DNA of 64,000 nt from Lachnospiraceae bacterium (GCA_024405155.1 JAKSPC010000001.1:1-64000), one strand, 5' to 3'; shown: positions 42,571 to 51,449, counted from the stretch's first letter. Notes: generated by a model from the sequence alone, not told the origin. Numbers and translations are program-made.

Positions 42571-42577
42571 AATGCCG

Positions 42578-42793
42578 CGTAAGTTTCAGGTGCAGGTGCT
42601 GTCAAACCGGCTGCTCGCGCTTTGAAAATTTACAGATTTTCCTAAGACGCGCATAAGCAAAAAAATGTACGAGCGCTGTTCCGGACATAAATGCCCGGCC
42701 AGGCATCGTACATTTTTTATGCGCCTCTTGTAAAATCTGAATTTTCTAAAGCACTCGCAATGGTTTTCCGGCACTCTGCGCCGGAAACTTACG
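42578..42793. terminator. 216-bp imperfect palindrome between convergent genes
   Basis: CGTAAGTTTC (42578-42587) pairs with GAAACTTACG (42784-42793). Inner arms GAAAATT.CAGATTTT (around 42624-42640) and GCGCATA..AAAAAATGTACG (around 42650-42671) pair with 42707-42745, and the tip holds a CCGG dyad. It fills the gap between the WYL gene and htpG. It is probably a bidirectional terminator but far longer than needed for one. Confidence 0.6.
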
Positions 42794-42804
42794 AAGTAAG
42801 TACA

Positions 42805-44742
42805 TCACTTCCACAGTGACGTTACCAGGTCGGTATACTCCGTCGGATTGTCAAGCTTGAAGCCTGCGATCAGAAGTGCCTGGCTGTACAGGATCTGTGC
42901 GTACTTGGCAGCGGTCTCGGGATCCGCGATGCGTGCCGCATCCAGTGCCTTGAAGGCCGGGTGCTCGGAGTTCACTTCCAGGATCTTTTTTGCCTTTACG
43001 CCCATTTCCGGCTGTACGGCTGCGAAGTATTTCTCCATCTCGAAGGAGGGACCTTCACCGGAGGTAAGGCATACGGGGTGGGTCTTCAGTCTCTGGGAAA
43101 CTTTTACGTCGTCCACCTTGCCTGCCAGGGTGTCCTTTAAGAACTTTACGGTATCATCGTAAACGGCTTCCGCCTTATCGTCCTTCTTTTCGTCCTTGAT
43201 ATCGGGATCTTCATCCAGCGCGGAGCGGAGAGACTTTCCGTCGTACTGCCGCATCATGTCTACCAGGAAATCATCCACCTTGTCGGTAAAGTACAGGATG
43301 TCCATGTCGTTTTCACGGATCACTTCGATCTGGGGCATGGAATCGATGGCTTCCACGGTATCGCCGGAAGCGTAGTAGATGTACTTCTGGTCTTCCTTCA
43401 TCTTTTCCTTGTATTCGGCAAGGGTGATGAGCTTTTTCTCTCTGGAAGAGTAGAAGAGCATCAGATCTTTAAGCTTCTCGCAGTCCATGCCGTAGTTGGA
43501 GATGGCGCAGACTTTGATCTGCTTTCCGAAGTTGTTCCAGAATTTCTCGTACTCCTCGCGCTCGTCCTTTAACATCTTGTCCAGTTCCGCGCGGATCTTC
43601 TTTTCCAGTTTTTCCTTGATGAGCTTTAACTGTCTGTCATGCTGCAGAAGCTCACGGGAGATATTTAAGGAAAGGTCCGGAGAATCCACCACGCCGCGGA
43701 CGAAGTTGAAGTAATCCGGGATCAGATCGGTGCACTTGTCCATGATCATGACGCCGGCACTGTACAGCTGAAGCCCGGGCTTGTACTCTTCGGTAAAGTA
43801 GTTGGCAGGCATCTTTCCGGGGATGAACAGGAGCGCCTTGAAGCTTACGTTTCCTTCCACGGAAACGGTAATGGTGCGCTGGGGCTTTTCCATGTCGTAG
43901 AAGGTGCGCTCGTAGAACTCGTCGTACTCTTCCTGCTTTACGTCCTGCTTTCTTCTCTGCCAGATGGGCACCATGGAGTTGATGGTCTCTACCTCGTAGA
44001 CGGTCTCATACTCGGGCTTATCCTCGGGGCAGCCTTCCTTCTTCCTGGAATGAGGCATGGCCATCTTCACGGGGAAGCGGATGTAATCGGAGTATTTCTT
44101 GATGAGTTCCTTTACGGTCCACTCGTCCAGATACTGGGAGAATTCGCCGGCTTCCTCGCCGTCCTCCCGGATGTGCATGATCACGTCGGTACCCACGGTC
44201 TCCTTTTCACAGGGTTCGATGGTGTAGCCTTCCACGCCGCTCGATTCCCACTTGTAAGCCTGGTCACTGCCGTACTTTTTGGTGATGACGGTGATCTTGT
44301 CCGCCACCATGAAGGCAGAGTAGAAACCAACGCCGAACTGACCGATCAGCTCTTCGGGACCGTTCTTCTTTGCTTTCTTTTTCAGCTTTTCGACAGCGTC
44401 TTTCTCATCCGCGCCGGCCTTTGCCTCTTCCATTTCCTCACGGAACTTGCCCGTGCCGGATTCGGCGATGACGCCCAGGTTGTTTTCCAGGTCCTTTTCG
44501 TCCATACCGATACCGTTATCGGAAACGGTGATGGTGCGGGCGTCCTTGTCTACCTTCACATTGATGGCAAAGTCGCCCTTCTTAAGGCCCACATTCTCGT
44601 CGGTGAGCGACTTGAACAGAAGCTTGTCGATGGCATCGGACGCGTTGGAAATGATCTCACGAAGGAAGATCTCCTTGTGGGTGTAGATGGAGTTGATCAT
44701 CAGATCCAGAAGTCTTTTGGACTCCGCTTTGAATTGTTTCAT
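42805..44742 (-). CDS. htpG: Hsp90 chaperone HtpG
   Basis: A 645-residue bacterial Hsp90. The GHKL ATP site shows FLREIISNASDAIDK, TVSDNGIGMDEKDL and GQFGVGFYSAFMVAD; the middle domain has FNFVRGVVDSPDLSLNISRELLQ; the C-terminal dimer domain follows. ATG 44742 (MKQFKAESKRLLDLM) is chosen because GTGAGG is suitably placed. A CIRCE-like operator overlaps its promoter, so repression by HrcA is likely. Confidence 0.96.
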   Translation of the reverse strand: MKQFKAESKRLLDLMINSIYTHKEIFLREIISNASDAIDKLLFKSLTDENVGLKKGDFAINVKVDKDARTITVSDNGIGMDEKDLENNLGVIAESGTGKFREEMEEAKAGADEKDAVEKLKKKAKKNGPEELIGQFGVGFYSAFMVADKITVITKKYGSDQAYKWESSGVEGYTIEPCEKETVGTDVIMHIREDGEEAGEFSQYLDEWTVKELIKKYSDYIRFPVKMAMPHSRKKEGCPEDKPEYETVYEVETINSMVPIWQRRKQDVKQEEYDEFYERTFYDMEKPQRTITVSVEGNVSFKALLFIPGKMPANYFTEEYKPGLQLYSAGVMIMDKCTDLIPDYFNFVRGVVDSPDLSLNISRELLQHDRQLKLIKEKLEKKIRAELDKMLKDEREEYEKFWNNFGKQIKVCAISNYGMDCEKLKDLMLFYSSREKKLITLAEYKEKMKEDQKYIYYASGDTVEAIDSMPQIEVIRENDMDILYFTDKVDDFLVDMMRQYDGKSLRSALDEDPDIKDEKKDDKAEAVYDDTVKFLKDTLAGKVDDVKVSQRLKTHPVCLTSGEGPSFEMEKYFAAVQPEMGVKAKKILEVNSEHPAFKALDAARIADPETAAKYAQILYSQALLIAGFKLDNPTEYTDLVTSLWK

Positions 44743-44780
44743 GTATGTGTACCTCACTTTCACGGTTATTCACTGTGTAC

Positions 44781-44853
44781 ACTATACCACACTTTGTTAG
44801 CAAACGCAAGCTGTGAGTGCTAATTTCTTTCTGCAAGCTGTGAGTGCTAATTT
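44781..44853 (-). promoter_or_regulatory. htpG promoter with CIRCE element and duplicated half-site
   Basis: On the minus strand: -35 TTGCGT (44804-44809), 17 bp, -10 TATAGT (44781-44786). On the plus strand TTAGCAAAC (44797-44805), nine bases, GAGTGCTAA (44815-44823) is a CIRCE operator with two or three changes in one arm. A second GAGTGCTAA at 44842-44850 lies in a direct repeat 27 bp away, without a left arm. Confidence 0.75.
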
Positions 44854-44882
44854 TTGTATGGCGTTATTTTCAGGTGTGATTT

Positions 44883-45383
44883 TTATATGGCCGTATCACG
44901 TATCGCGCTGTATTCTTTTACCAGTGTTTCTGTTTTTACCGCGCAGTTGGCAGGTGAGGTGGACGGAAGCTTTACGGCGGGGATCCCGGTAAGCGGAAGC
45001 TGGTATTTGTCGTAGTACTTCTGGGCCGCGGCCCCGGTCGTAAAGATTTTATGGATCTTCGTCTTTTTTAACAGCGCCGGGATATCCGTCGGGACCGGAT
45101 TTTTGATGGAACTGTCGCTTGCTCCCGCTATGTCGCACTCTTCCAGAGAATCCCACAGCGCGATATGGTGCTTAAGGAGCATCGCCTTCTTTTCGTCGAT
45201 GGTCTCCGGCAGGGGTTCTTCAAGAACTGCCGCCATCACTTTCCAGAAACGGTTCTGCGGGTGCCCGTAATAAAAGCCCTGTTCCCGGGATCTGGGTGAC
45301 GGGATGGAGCCCAGGATCAGTACTTCCGAGTCCGCATCAAAAAGCGGCGGAAATTCGTGTGTCACATGTGTCAGTTCGGCCAT
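44883..45383 (-). CDS. Uracil-DNA/deoxyinosine glycosylase (MUG-like)
   Basis: A 166-residue member of the UDG superfamily. LILGSIPSPRSREQGFYYGHPQNRFWKVM is the catalytic loop and base-binding block of the MUG/DNA-deoxyinosine glycosylase branch; KLPSTSPAN near the C-terminus is the minor-groove loop. It would remove deaminated bases from DNA. The next minus-strand gene lies 12 bases upstream, so the two may be co-transcribed. Confidence 0.85.
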   Translation of the reverse strand: MAELTHVTHEFPPLFDADSEVLILGSIPSPRSREQGFYYGHPQNRFWKVMAAVLEEPLPETIDEKKAMLLKHHIALWDSLEECDIAGASDSSIKNPVPTDIPALLKKTKIHKIFTTGAAAQKYYDKYQLPLTGIPAVKLPSTSPANCAVKTETLVKEYSAIRDTAI

Positions 45384-45395
45384 ACGCGTACCCCT

Positions 45396-45824
45396 TTATT
45401 GTACCTCTTCCAGCTTTTCGGCACATTTCGGACAGTATGTAAAATTTTCCGTGGTGGTGAAACCGCAGTAAGGACATTTTTTCCTGCGTACAGCCGTGTC
45501 ATTATTAAAGCTGTATCTTCTGTCGGTATCGGTGGCCGCTCTGCCGTTTCCGGAACCATCGCCGTATCCCATGGAGACCTCGCACGCGGGGCCGGTAAAA
45601 TCTTCCGCAGCGAGGGATCGCTTCTCCCCATGTTTTACGGCTTTTGCCGCTTCTTCCCGAATGGGGTATGCCGTTCCGTCCTGTGCTACGGCAAAGTACT
45701 GCCGGTTCCAGCCAAAGGTAGGGATAAAAAAGAGATACAGCCGCTCGCAGGTCTCTATAATACGGTATCCGCCGGCGGCGCCGATCTCCCTGCAGTCAGG
45801 TTTTACAAATATGATCAGAAACAT
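45396..45824 (-). CDS. Protein with C-terminal zinc ribbon
   Basis: A 142-residue protein. The N-terminal part (MFLIIFVKPDC, then LYLFFIPTFGWNRQYFAV) is beta-rich; the C-terminus ends in a zinc ribbon CPYCGFTTTENFTYCPKC. The start is ATG 45824 (GAGG five bases upstream); GTG 45830 is possible. The function is unknown. Confidence 0.65.
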   Translation of the reverse strand: MFLIIFVKPDCREIGAAGGYRIIETCERLYLFFIPTFGWNRQYFAVAQDGTAYPIREEAAKAVKHGEKRSLAAEDFTGPACEVSMGYGDGSGNGRAATDTDRRYSFNNDTAVRRKKCPYCGFTTTENFTYCPKCAEKLEEVQ

Positions 45825-45997
45825 ATGCACCTCACATGAAACATAGTCATTTGCTGATGGTGATCTGCTGGAAATTATACAGGTTTATGCCAAAAACATC
45901 AATTCTTCAGAAGACAGAGGACGCCGGGAATCAGAGCAGTTCACAAAAACCGTGGGATGTGTTACAATCCAGGAAGACTTGCAATCGGAGGTGGAGT

Positions 45998-47014
45998 ATG
46001 AGTGAATTAAAACTGGATCTTTTATATTTGAACCGGGATGAAGTGATAGAGCTTGGTGGGGAAGACATGACCCTTGCCGTGGCCGATATGGAATCTCTGC
46101 TTGCTTTAAGAGAGCAGGGGGATGTGCGTGTGCCGGACAAGGTCTCCATGAATTTCGGCAAGACCATTGCGGAAGAAAAGACCATGGGCCGCATCAATGC
46201 CATGCCCGGCTACGTGGGCGGAGATTACCACATGGCCGGCATGAAGTGGGTGGGAAGCAACCCCGGCAACCTGGCGAAGGGACTGCCGCGTGCTTCTGCC
46301 ATTACGATCCTGAATGAACCGGAGACCAAATTCCCCGTTGCCATCATGGACGGCACGGTCATCAGCAACACCCGTACCGGCGCCATCGGCGGTCTGGCCG
46401 TGAAGTTCCTGTCGAAAAAGAACGCGAAGACGCTGTTTATTTTCGGCGCGGGGCTCATTGCGGAATATATGCTGGAAGCAGCAAAAGTCGGCTGTCCCAC
46501 GCTTTCACAGATCTATGTGTTCGACCTTGTGAAAGAACGAACGGAATCTTTTGCACAGCGCATGACCAAACGGCTGGGGATCTCCGTGGAGGCTGCCGAG
46601 AAAGCAAAGAGCAAAGAATGTGACATCGTGGTCACTGCCACCGGCGCAGCCAGCCCCGTCGTATCTTTTGATGATCTGGGAAAGGGCGCGCTTTATATCA
46701 ACTTCGGCGGCTACGAGTGCAGCTATGACACCGTTTCCAAGGCAGACAAACGCTTCGTGGACAACTGGCGTGCCGTAAAGCACAGAAACACCGCCGCCAT
46801 CGCCAAGATGGTGAATGAAGGCGTGATGGATGAATCTGCCGTAAACGGAGAACTGGGTGCCGTCATCACCGGCGCCATTCCCGGAAGGACCTCCGATGAG
46901 GAGACCATCTACTTTAACTGCGTAGGCATGGGCATCGAGGACGTTGCCATTGCCACAAGAGTGTATCGGAAAGCAATGGCGGAGCAGAAGGGAACCGTAC
47001 TTAAATACTGGTGA
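45998..47014 (+). CDS. Ornithine cyclodeaminase/mu-crystallin family dehydrogenase
   Basis: A 338-residue NAD(P)-binding protein. The dinucleotide fold shows LFIFGAGLIAEYMLEA; RTGAIGGLAVKFLS and ATGAASPVVSFDDL are family blocks. Members act as ornithine cyclodeaminase, ketimine reductase, SbnB-type synthase or alanine dehydrogenase, and the substrate here is undetermined. GGAGG precedes ATG 45998, with a TACAAT -10 at 45963-45968. Confidence 0.85.
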   Translation: MSELKLDLLYLNRDEVIELGGEDMTLAVADMESLLALREQGDVRVPDKVSMNFGKTIAEEKTMGRINAMPGYVGGDYHMAGMKWVGSNPGNLAKGLPRASAITILNEPETKFPVAIMDGTVISNTRTGAIGGLAVKFLSKKNAKTLFIFGAGLIAEYMLEAAKVGCPTLSQIYVFDLVKERTESFAQRMTKRLGISVEAAEKAKSKECDIVVTATGAASPVVSFDDLGKGALYINFGGYECSYDTVSKADKRFVDNWRAVKHRNTAAIAKMVNEGVMDESAVNGELGAVITGAIPGRTSDEETIYFNCVGMGIEDVAIATRVYRKAMAEQKGTVLKYW

Positions 47015-47042
47015 TTTTTAACACTCAGTTACTTTTATACTT

Positions 47043-47720
47043 ATGTGCTGCAGATTTTATTCGGATGAAACGACACAAAAGGATATCGTAGGTCTGGTGG
47101 ATGGCTATGACAAAGGCATCGACTGGCTGAGAGAGGGCGACGTGCATCCCGGTGACAAGGCTACAGTCATCATAAAGGGCAGCAACGGTCTCTTTGCCGG
47201 CGACATGCGCTTTGGCATGTTGAGCCAGGCAGTAAAAAAAGCATCGGGGGCAGGTGCGGCAGGTGCCGCATTGTCCGTGCCCGAAAAGGCGCCGGCGCTC
47301 CTCATCAACGCCAGGGCCGAAACGGTGCGGGAGAAAAAGTCCTTTGCCGAAAGTGTGGCAGAACGCCGCTGCGTGATCCCGGCGAAAAAGTTTTATGAGT
47401 GGGACAGGGACAAGAACAAGGCGGAGTTTTCGCCTGTCAAGGAAAAATCCGTTTACCTTGCCGGCATCTACCGCTATGACAACGCCGCGGAAGCGGCAGA
47501 ACTCTCAGCGCTACCCGGCATTCAGAACGGCCGTTTCGTGATCCTCACCACTGCGGCAAACAGCTCCATGAAGCCGGTACACGACCGCATGCCGCTCACC
47601 CTTCGCCGCGACCAGATCGAGCCCTGGCTTACGGATTCCGAAAAGACCGACGAGATCTTATCACAGACCCCGGAAGAACTGTCCGTCTACCGGGAATTCG
47701 AGCAGCTGAGCCTGTTCTGA
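47043..47720 (+). CDS. SRAP/HMCES family abasic-site protein (YedK-like)
   Basis: A 225-residue SOS-response-associated peptidase (PF02586). Cys2 directly after Met is the catalytic/cross-linking residue; NARAET, RRCVIPAKKFYEW and VHDRMP complete the site. The family forms a stable thiazolidine link with abasic sites in single-stranded DNA. It lies 28 bases after the OCD gene with a poor ribosome site, so it may be read from the same transcript. Confidence 0.92.
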   Translation: MCCRFYSDETTQKDIVGLVDGYDKGIDWLREGDVHPGDKATVIIKGSNGLFAGDMRFGMLSQAVKKASGAGAAGAALSVPEKAPALLINARAETVREKKSFAESVAERRCVIPAKKFYEWDRDKNKAEFSPVKEKSVYLAGIYRYDNAAEAAELSALPGIQNGRFVILTTAANSSMKPVHDRMPLTLRRDQIEPWLTDSEKTDEILSQTPEELSVYREFEQLSLF

Positions 47721-47793
47721 AAAAGCAAACAAAGCCGTTCAGAGCGAACCGTTTGGAAAAATCGATCCTTTGCAGTAAGGAGGAGCTGTGATC

Positions 47794-48063
47794 ATGTATA
47801 TTGAAGATAGTATTGCATATGCAGGGGAAAAAGCGCCGATGCTGAAGGTGACAGTGGTTAGACCGATGGAGGGATATAAGCTCTGGCTTCAGTTTAATGA
47901 TGGTACTACGAAAGTCTTTGACTTTACATCATTGCTAGAAAAGCCGGCATTTGCTCCTCTCAAAAAGGCAGAAACATTTAACGGTGTATACATAGACTAT
48001 GGTGTTCCGGTATGGAATGATGGAGACATTGATATTTCGCCTGAGTATTTATACGAAAATTAG
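47794..48063 (+). CDS. DUF2442 domain protein
   Basis: An 89-residue protein with PMEGYKLWLQFNDGTTKVFDF and GVYIDYGVPVWNDGDIDISPEYLYE, the DUF2442 signature. The family often follows a DUF4160 gene in toxin-antitoxin-like pairs; no such partner is adjacent. AAGGAGG lies upstream (GTG 47788 is an alternative start). More AT-rich than its neighbours, suggesting recent acquisition together with the dinD-like remnant downstream. Confidence 0.8.
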   Translation: MYIEDSIAYAGEKAPMLKVTVVRPMEGYKLWLQFNDGTTKVFDFTSLLEKPAFAPLKKAETFNGVYIDYGVPVWNDGDIDISPEYLYEN

Positions 48064-48081
48064 GAGCAGATCATTACACGC

Positions 48082-48103
48082 AGGAGCCGGGAAACCGGCT
48101 CCT
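48082..48103 (+). terminator. Hairpin after the DUF2442 gene
   Basis: AGGAGCCGG-GAAA-CCGGCTCCT: a nine-base perfect stem with a GNRA loop. Only a short T run follows. Confidence 0.65.
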
Positions 48104-48117
48104 TTGGTATTACTGCC

Positions 48118-48255
48118 TTTGATCATTTGCGTGAGGTCACGAAAATGATCGCAATCGCCAGGACCGCACATCGCCCAATTATAGATTATATGCTTACCGG
48201 ATATAAGCATGGACTTATATGTGATACTGCCCGCATCGGGAGGTCATTCCGATAA
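48118..48255 (+). pseudogene. Fragment of a DinD-like DNA-damage-inducible protein
   Basis: An open stretch reads FDHLREVTKMIAIARTAHRP, then IIDYMLTGYKHGLI, before a stop at 48253-48255. This matches the central DHFEHILDMVKIGSNAKRALKD-LSRYACYLV part of E. coli DinD-type proteins. Start, N-terminus and C-terminus are missing, so it is a remnant. It sits in an AT-rich patch between DUF2442 and repeat array C. Confidence 0.5.
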
Positions 48256-48301
48256 GGAGAATAAAAAAGAGCAGGGACCGGCACGCATCTGAATGGAAAG
48301 A

Positions 48302-48467
48302 ATACATATAATATCGCAGAAATGCTGGAATTATATGTATTTTTTATGCCAAAATCTTCGCTGCGTACATATAATGGGGGCGTTTTCGCTCTGTTATATG
48401 TATCCTGACCACGAAGAACAGTGAATTCTTACATATAATAGAGCAATTTTCAGCGTATTATATGTAT
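48302..48467. repeat. Inverted half-repeat array C, ATACATATAAT family (three units)
   Basis: Left halves start at 48302, 48365 (GTACATATAAT) and 48429 (TTACATATAAT); inverse halves start at 48330, 48393 (GTTATATGTAT) and 48457. All inner spacers are 17 nt; linkers are 24 and 25 nt. In unit 2 the spacer itself folds (GGGCG-TTTT-CGCTC), lengthening the hairpin. Spacers do not match those of arrays A or B. Confidence 0.88.
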
Positions 48468-48523
48468 CGGACCGTTTTGCGGACGATGAGGCGTCCGGCT
48501 TCGGGCCTGCCCCGGCTCCTGTT

Positions 48524-48551
48524 TTGCGTTTTCGGAAGTTTGTGATACAAT
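48524..48551 (+). promoter_or_regulatory. Promoter of the second MATE gene
   Basis: TTGCGT (48524-48529), 16-bp spacer, TACAAT (48546-48551), 36 bases before the start codon. Confidence 0.55.
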
Positions 48552-48587
48552 AGGCGGGTATTGTTTTAACACACTAAGGTAATCGTA

Positions 48588-49967
48588 ATGGCTCTTTCTA
48601 AAACACAGATCGATAAAACGGAACTTTTTGAAAACATGCCGGTGCCGAAGGCCGTGGGAAAGCTGATCGTTCCCACAGTGCTTTCCAGCCTGGTGATGGT
48701 GCTTTATAACCTGGCGGATACCTTCTTCGTGGGGATGCTGAATGATCCCTTAGAGACCGGCGCAGTGACGCTGGCCGCCACGGTGCTCCTGGCTTTTAAC
48801 GCCGTCAACAACCTGTTCGGCGTGGGCTGTGCGTCCCTCATCAGCCGTTCCCTGGGCATAAAGGATTACGACACCGCCAGGAAGACCGGCGCTTTCGGAT
48901 TCTGGGGCGCCATTTTCGCGGGGCTGCTGTTTTCTCTTGTCTGCACGGCGGCAAAGTCGCCGCTGCTTTCCCTTCTGGGAGCTTCCGGTGACATCGTAAA
49001 GCCCACCGCCGACTACATGTTCTGGACGGTGACGCTGGGAGCCGTCCCCGCCATTTTAAATGTAGTCATCGCGCAGCTTGTGAAGGCCGAAGGCATGGCG
49101 CTTCACGCCAGCATCGGCACCATGAGCGGCTGCCTCTTAAACATGGTTCTGGATCCCATCTTCATCCTTCCCTGGGGCTTAAACATGGGCGCCGCCGGCG
49201 CGGGATGCGCCACCTTTATCAGCAACTGTGTGGCCTGCCTGTATTTCTTTGTGATGATGATCGCAAAACGGGGCTCCATCGTGCTGAATGTGAGCCCGAA
49301 GAATTTCGTGATCAGAAAAGATATCGTGAAGGAAGTCTTCGGCGTGGGCCTGCCGGCTTCCGTACAGAATCTTTTAAACGTGACCGGCATGACCGTGCTC
49401 AACAACTTCATGGCGGCCTACGGAGCGGAGGCGGTCTCCGCCATCGGCATTGCCCATAAGCTGGGCATGATCCCCATGTACGTCTCCATGGGCATGAGCC
49501 AGGGCGTGATGCCTCTGGTGGGATACAACTACGCTTCCGGAAACAGGAGGCGCATGCGGGATTCCGTGATCTATACGGCGAAACTTTCCGTGGGATTTAC
49601 CACTGCGGCGGTAATTCTTTACATCATTTTCTCGAAACAGATCGTGTCGGCCTTCATGCAGAATCCGAAGGTGGTGGAGTACGGTTCCGCCTTCCTCATC
49701 GGTCAGACCATCGCCACTCTGTTTTTGAATATTGATTTCCTGGGCGTGGGCGTGTTCCAGGCCTGCGGCATGGGAAAGCTGTCGCTGATCTTTGCCATCC
49801 TGCGAAAGATCGTGCTGGAGATCCCGGCGCTCTTTGTCTTGAATAAGATCTGGCCCATGTACGGCCTGGCCTACGCCGGTGTCGTTTCGGAAGTGGTGCT
49901 GTCCACTGTGGCAATCATCCAGCTGAAAAAGATCCTTGCGGGATCGCCCGAGGAAACTCCCGGCTGA
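48588..49967 (+). CDS. MATE family efflux transporter
   Basis: A 459-residue twelve-helix exporter of the NorM/DinF-like superfamily, distinct from the copy at 13678. ENMPVPKAVGKLIVPTVLSSLVMVLYNLADTFFVG is the usual opening, and the two MatE halves are complete. AAGGT lies eight bases before ATG 48588. Probably exports cationic or amphipathic compounds; specificity unknown. Confidence 0.92.
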   Translation: MALSKTQIDKTELFENMPVPKAVGKLIVPTVLSSLVMVLYNLADTFFVGMLNDPLETGAVTLAATVLLAFNAVNNLFGVGCASLISRSLGIKDYDTARKTGAFGFWGAIFAGLLFSLVCTAAKSPLLSLLGASGDIVKPTADYMFWTVTLGAVPAILNVVIAQLVKAEGMALHASIGTMSGCLLNMVLDPIFILPWGLNMGAAGAGCATFISNCVACLYFFVMMIAKRGSIVLNVSPKNFVIRKDIVKEVFGVGLPASVQNLLNVTGMTVLNNFMAAYGAEAVSAIGIAHKLGMIPMYVSMGMSQGVMPLVGYNYASGNRRRMRDSVIYTAKLSVGFTTAAVILYIIFSKQIVSAFMQNPKVVEYGSAFLIGQTIATLFLNIDFLGVGVFQACGMGKLSLIFAILRKIVLEIPALFVLNKIWPMYGLAYAGVVSEVVLSTVAIIQLKKILAGSPEETPG

Positions 49968-49998
49968 TATGCCTTTGGAAACTCCCTGCCGATATCAT

Positions 49999-50027
49999 TT
50001 GCCCAAAAACGCGTTCTGTTGTATAAT
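49999..50027 (+). promoter_or_regulatory. Promoter of the NhaC-like gene
   Basis: TTGCCC (49999-50004), 17-bp spacer, TATAAT (50022-50027), 36 bases before the start. Confidence 0.6.
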
Positions 50028-50063
50028 GGGGCGCGTTACTGTTATTCGGGAGGTATTATATTG

Positions 50064-51374
50064 ATGAAAAAACAGGCAAACGCAAAAGCACTTTTCCCAA
50101 TTCTGGTATTCCTGATCCTGTATCTGGGTCTGGGCATTCTTTTTGAATACGTTTTAAAGATCCCCATGGGATTCTACAGCATTCCCATCGTGGTGGTCTT
50201 CCTTGTGGCACTTCTGGTGGCCTGTCTGCAGAACAGGGAGCTTTCCTTCGATAAAAAGCTGGAGCTCATGGGACAGGGCATCGGTGACAAGAACATCGTC
50301 ACCATGATCCTTATCTTCCTGGAGGCCGGCATCTTTGTAGGCGTCTGCGGCCGCAGTTCTGCGGAAAGCGTTGCCTACTTCATGCTTTCCGTGATCCCGG
50401 CCAACTATGCTGTAGCGGTTCTTTTTGTGGTCAGCTGCTTCGTTTCCACGGCTATGGGAACTTCCGTGGGCACCATTACACTGATCGCTCCCATCGCCAT
50501 TGCCACGGCACAGGCGTCCGGTTTTGATGCGGCGCTCTGCATCGGAGCCGTAGTCGGCGGTGCCATGTTCGGTGACAATCTTTCTTTTATTTCCGATACC
50601 ACCATTGCGGCCTGCAACGGTCAGGGCTGCGCCATGAAGGATAAATTCCGCGAGAACTTCAAGATCGCCCTTCCGGCAGCCATTGCCGCACTCATTTTCC
50701 TTTTGATCAAATCAGGAAAAGCCGGGATCACCGGTACCATTCAGCATGAATATAATCTTGTGCAGATCATCCCCTACGTGCTGGTACTCATCTGCGGCAT
50801 CCTGGGCGTGAACGTCTTTGTGGTACTGATGATCGGCATCCTTTCCGGTTCTGCCATCATGCTTATGACCGGTGCCATCACGGCCACGAACCTGCTTTCC
50901 TCCATGGGAAGCGGTGCTGCCGGCATGTTCGAGACCACCATGGTGGCCATTTTAGTCTCTGCCATCTGTGCCCTCATCCGTGAGTACGGCGGCTTCGAGG
51001 CACTTCTTGCTTTTATCCGCCGGGTATTCAAGGGAAAGAAGAACGGTCAGCTGGGCATGGGCCTTCTGGTTGGCGCCATGGATATTGCCACAGCCAACAA
51101 TACGGTAGCCATCGTCATGGCCAATCCCATTGCTGCCGAAATGGCCGTCGAGTACGGCGTTTCAAACAAAAAGACCGCCTCCATCCTGGATACGTTCTCC
51201 TGCATTTTCCAGGGAGTGATCCCTTACGGTGCGCAGATGCTGGTGGCCATCGCCGCTGCCGCAGATATGGGCGTGGCTGTTTCAGCCTTCGACATTATGC
51301 CGAATCTGTTCTATCCCCTCTGTCTGCTGGTAAGTTCCTTATTGTTCATCTACGTAATCCCGGACAGAAAATAA
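50064..51374 (+). CDS. NhaC-type Na+/H+ antiporter family protein
   Basis: A 436-residue membrane protein with about eleven helices. The twin inverted hairpins carry VSTAMGTSVGTITLIAPIA and GGAMFGDNLSFISDTTIAA, the latter the NhaC-family ion-site motif; a second one is MDIATANNTVAIVMANPIA. Family members exchange sodium with protons or organic acids such as malate/lactate. GGGAGG lies 10 bases upstream; TTG 50061 is an alternative start. Closed by a terminator. Confidence 0.88.
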   Translation: MKKQANAKALFPILVFLILYLGLGILFEYVLKIPMGFYSIPIVVVFLVALLVACLQNRELSFDKKLELMGQGIGDKNIVTMILIFLEAGIFVGVCGRSSAESVAYFMLSVIPANYAVAVLFVVSCFVSTAMGTSVGTITLIAPIAIATAQASGFDAALCIGAVVGGAMFGDNLSFISDTTIAACNGQGCAMKDKFRENFKIALPAAIAALIFLLIKSGKAGITGTIQHEYNLVQIIPYVLVLICGILGVNVFVVLMIGILSGSAIMLMTGAITATNLLSSMGSGAAGMFETTMVAILVSAICALIREYGGFEALLAFIRRVFKGKKNGQLGMGLLVGAMDIATANNTVAIVMANPIAAEMAVEYGVSNKKTASILDTFSCIFQGVIPYGAQMLVAIAAAADMGVAVSAFDIMPNLFYPLCLLVSSLLFIYVIPDRK

Positions 51375-51396
51375 ACCTGACCGGAAGGAAAATAAG

Positions 51397-51435
51397 CCCT
51401 GCTGCGAACTGCTTTCATCGCGGCAGGGTTTTGTG
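51397..51435 (+). terminator. Terminator overlapping the next promoter
   Basis: CCCTGCTGCG (51397-51406) pairs with CGCGGCAGGG (51419-51428), followed by TTTTGTGTT. The -10 of the next gene begins two bases later. Confidence 0.8.
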
Positions 51436-51436
51436 T

Positions 51437-51442
51437 TACAAT
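51437..51442 (+). promoter_or_regulatory. -10 giving a leaderless message
   Basis: TACAAT at 51437-51442 ends seven bases before ATG 51450; a weak TTTCAT -35 lies 18 bp upstream. There is no ribosome site. Confidence 0.45.
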
Positions 51443-51449
51443 ACGACTT

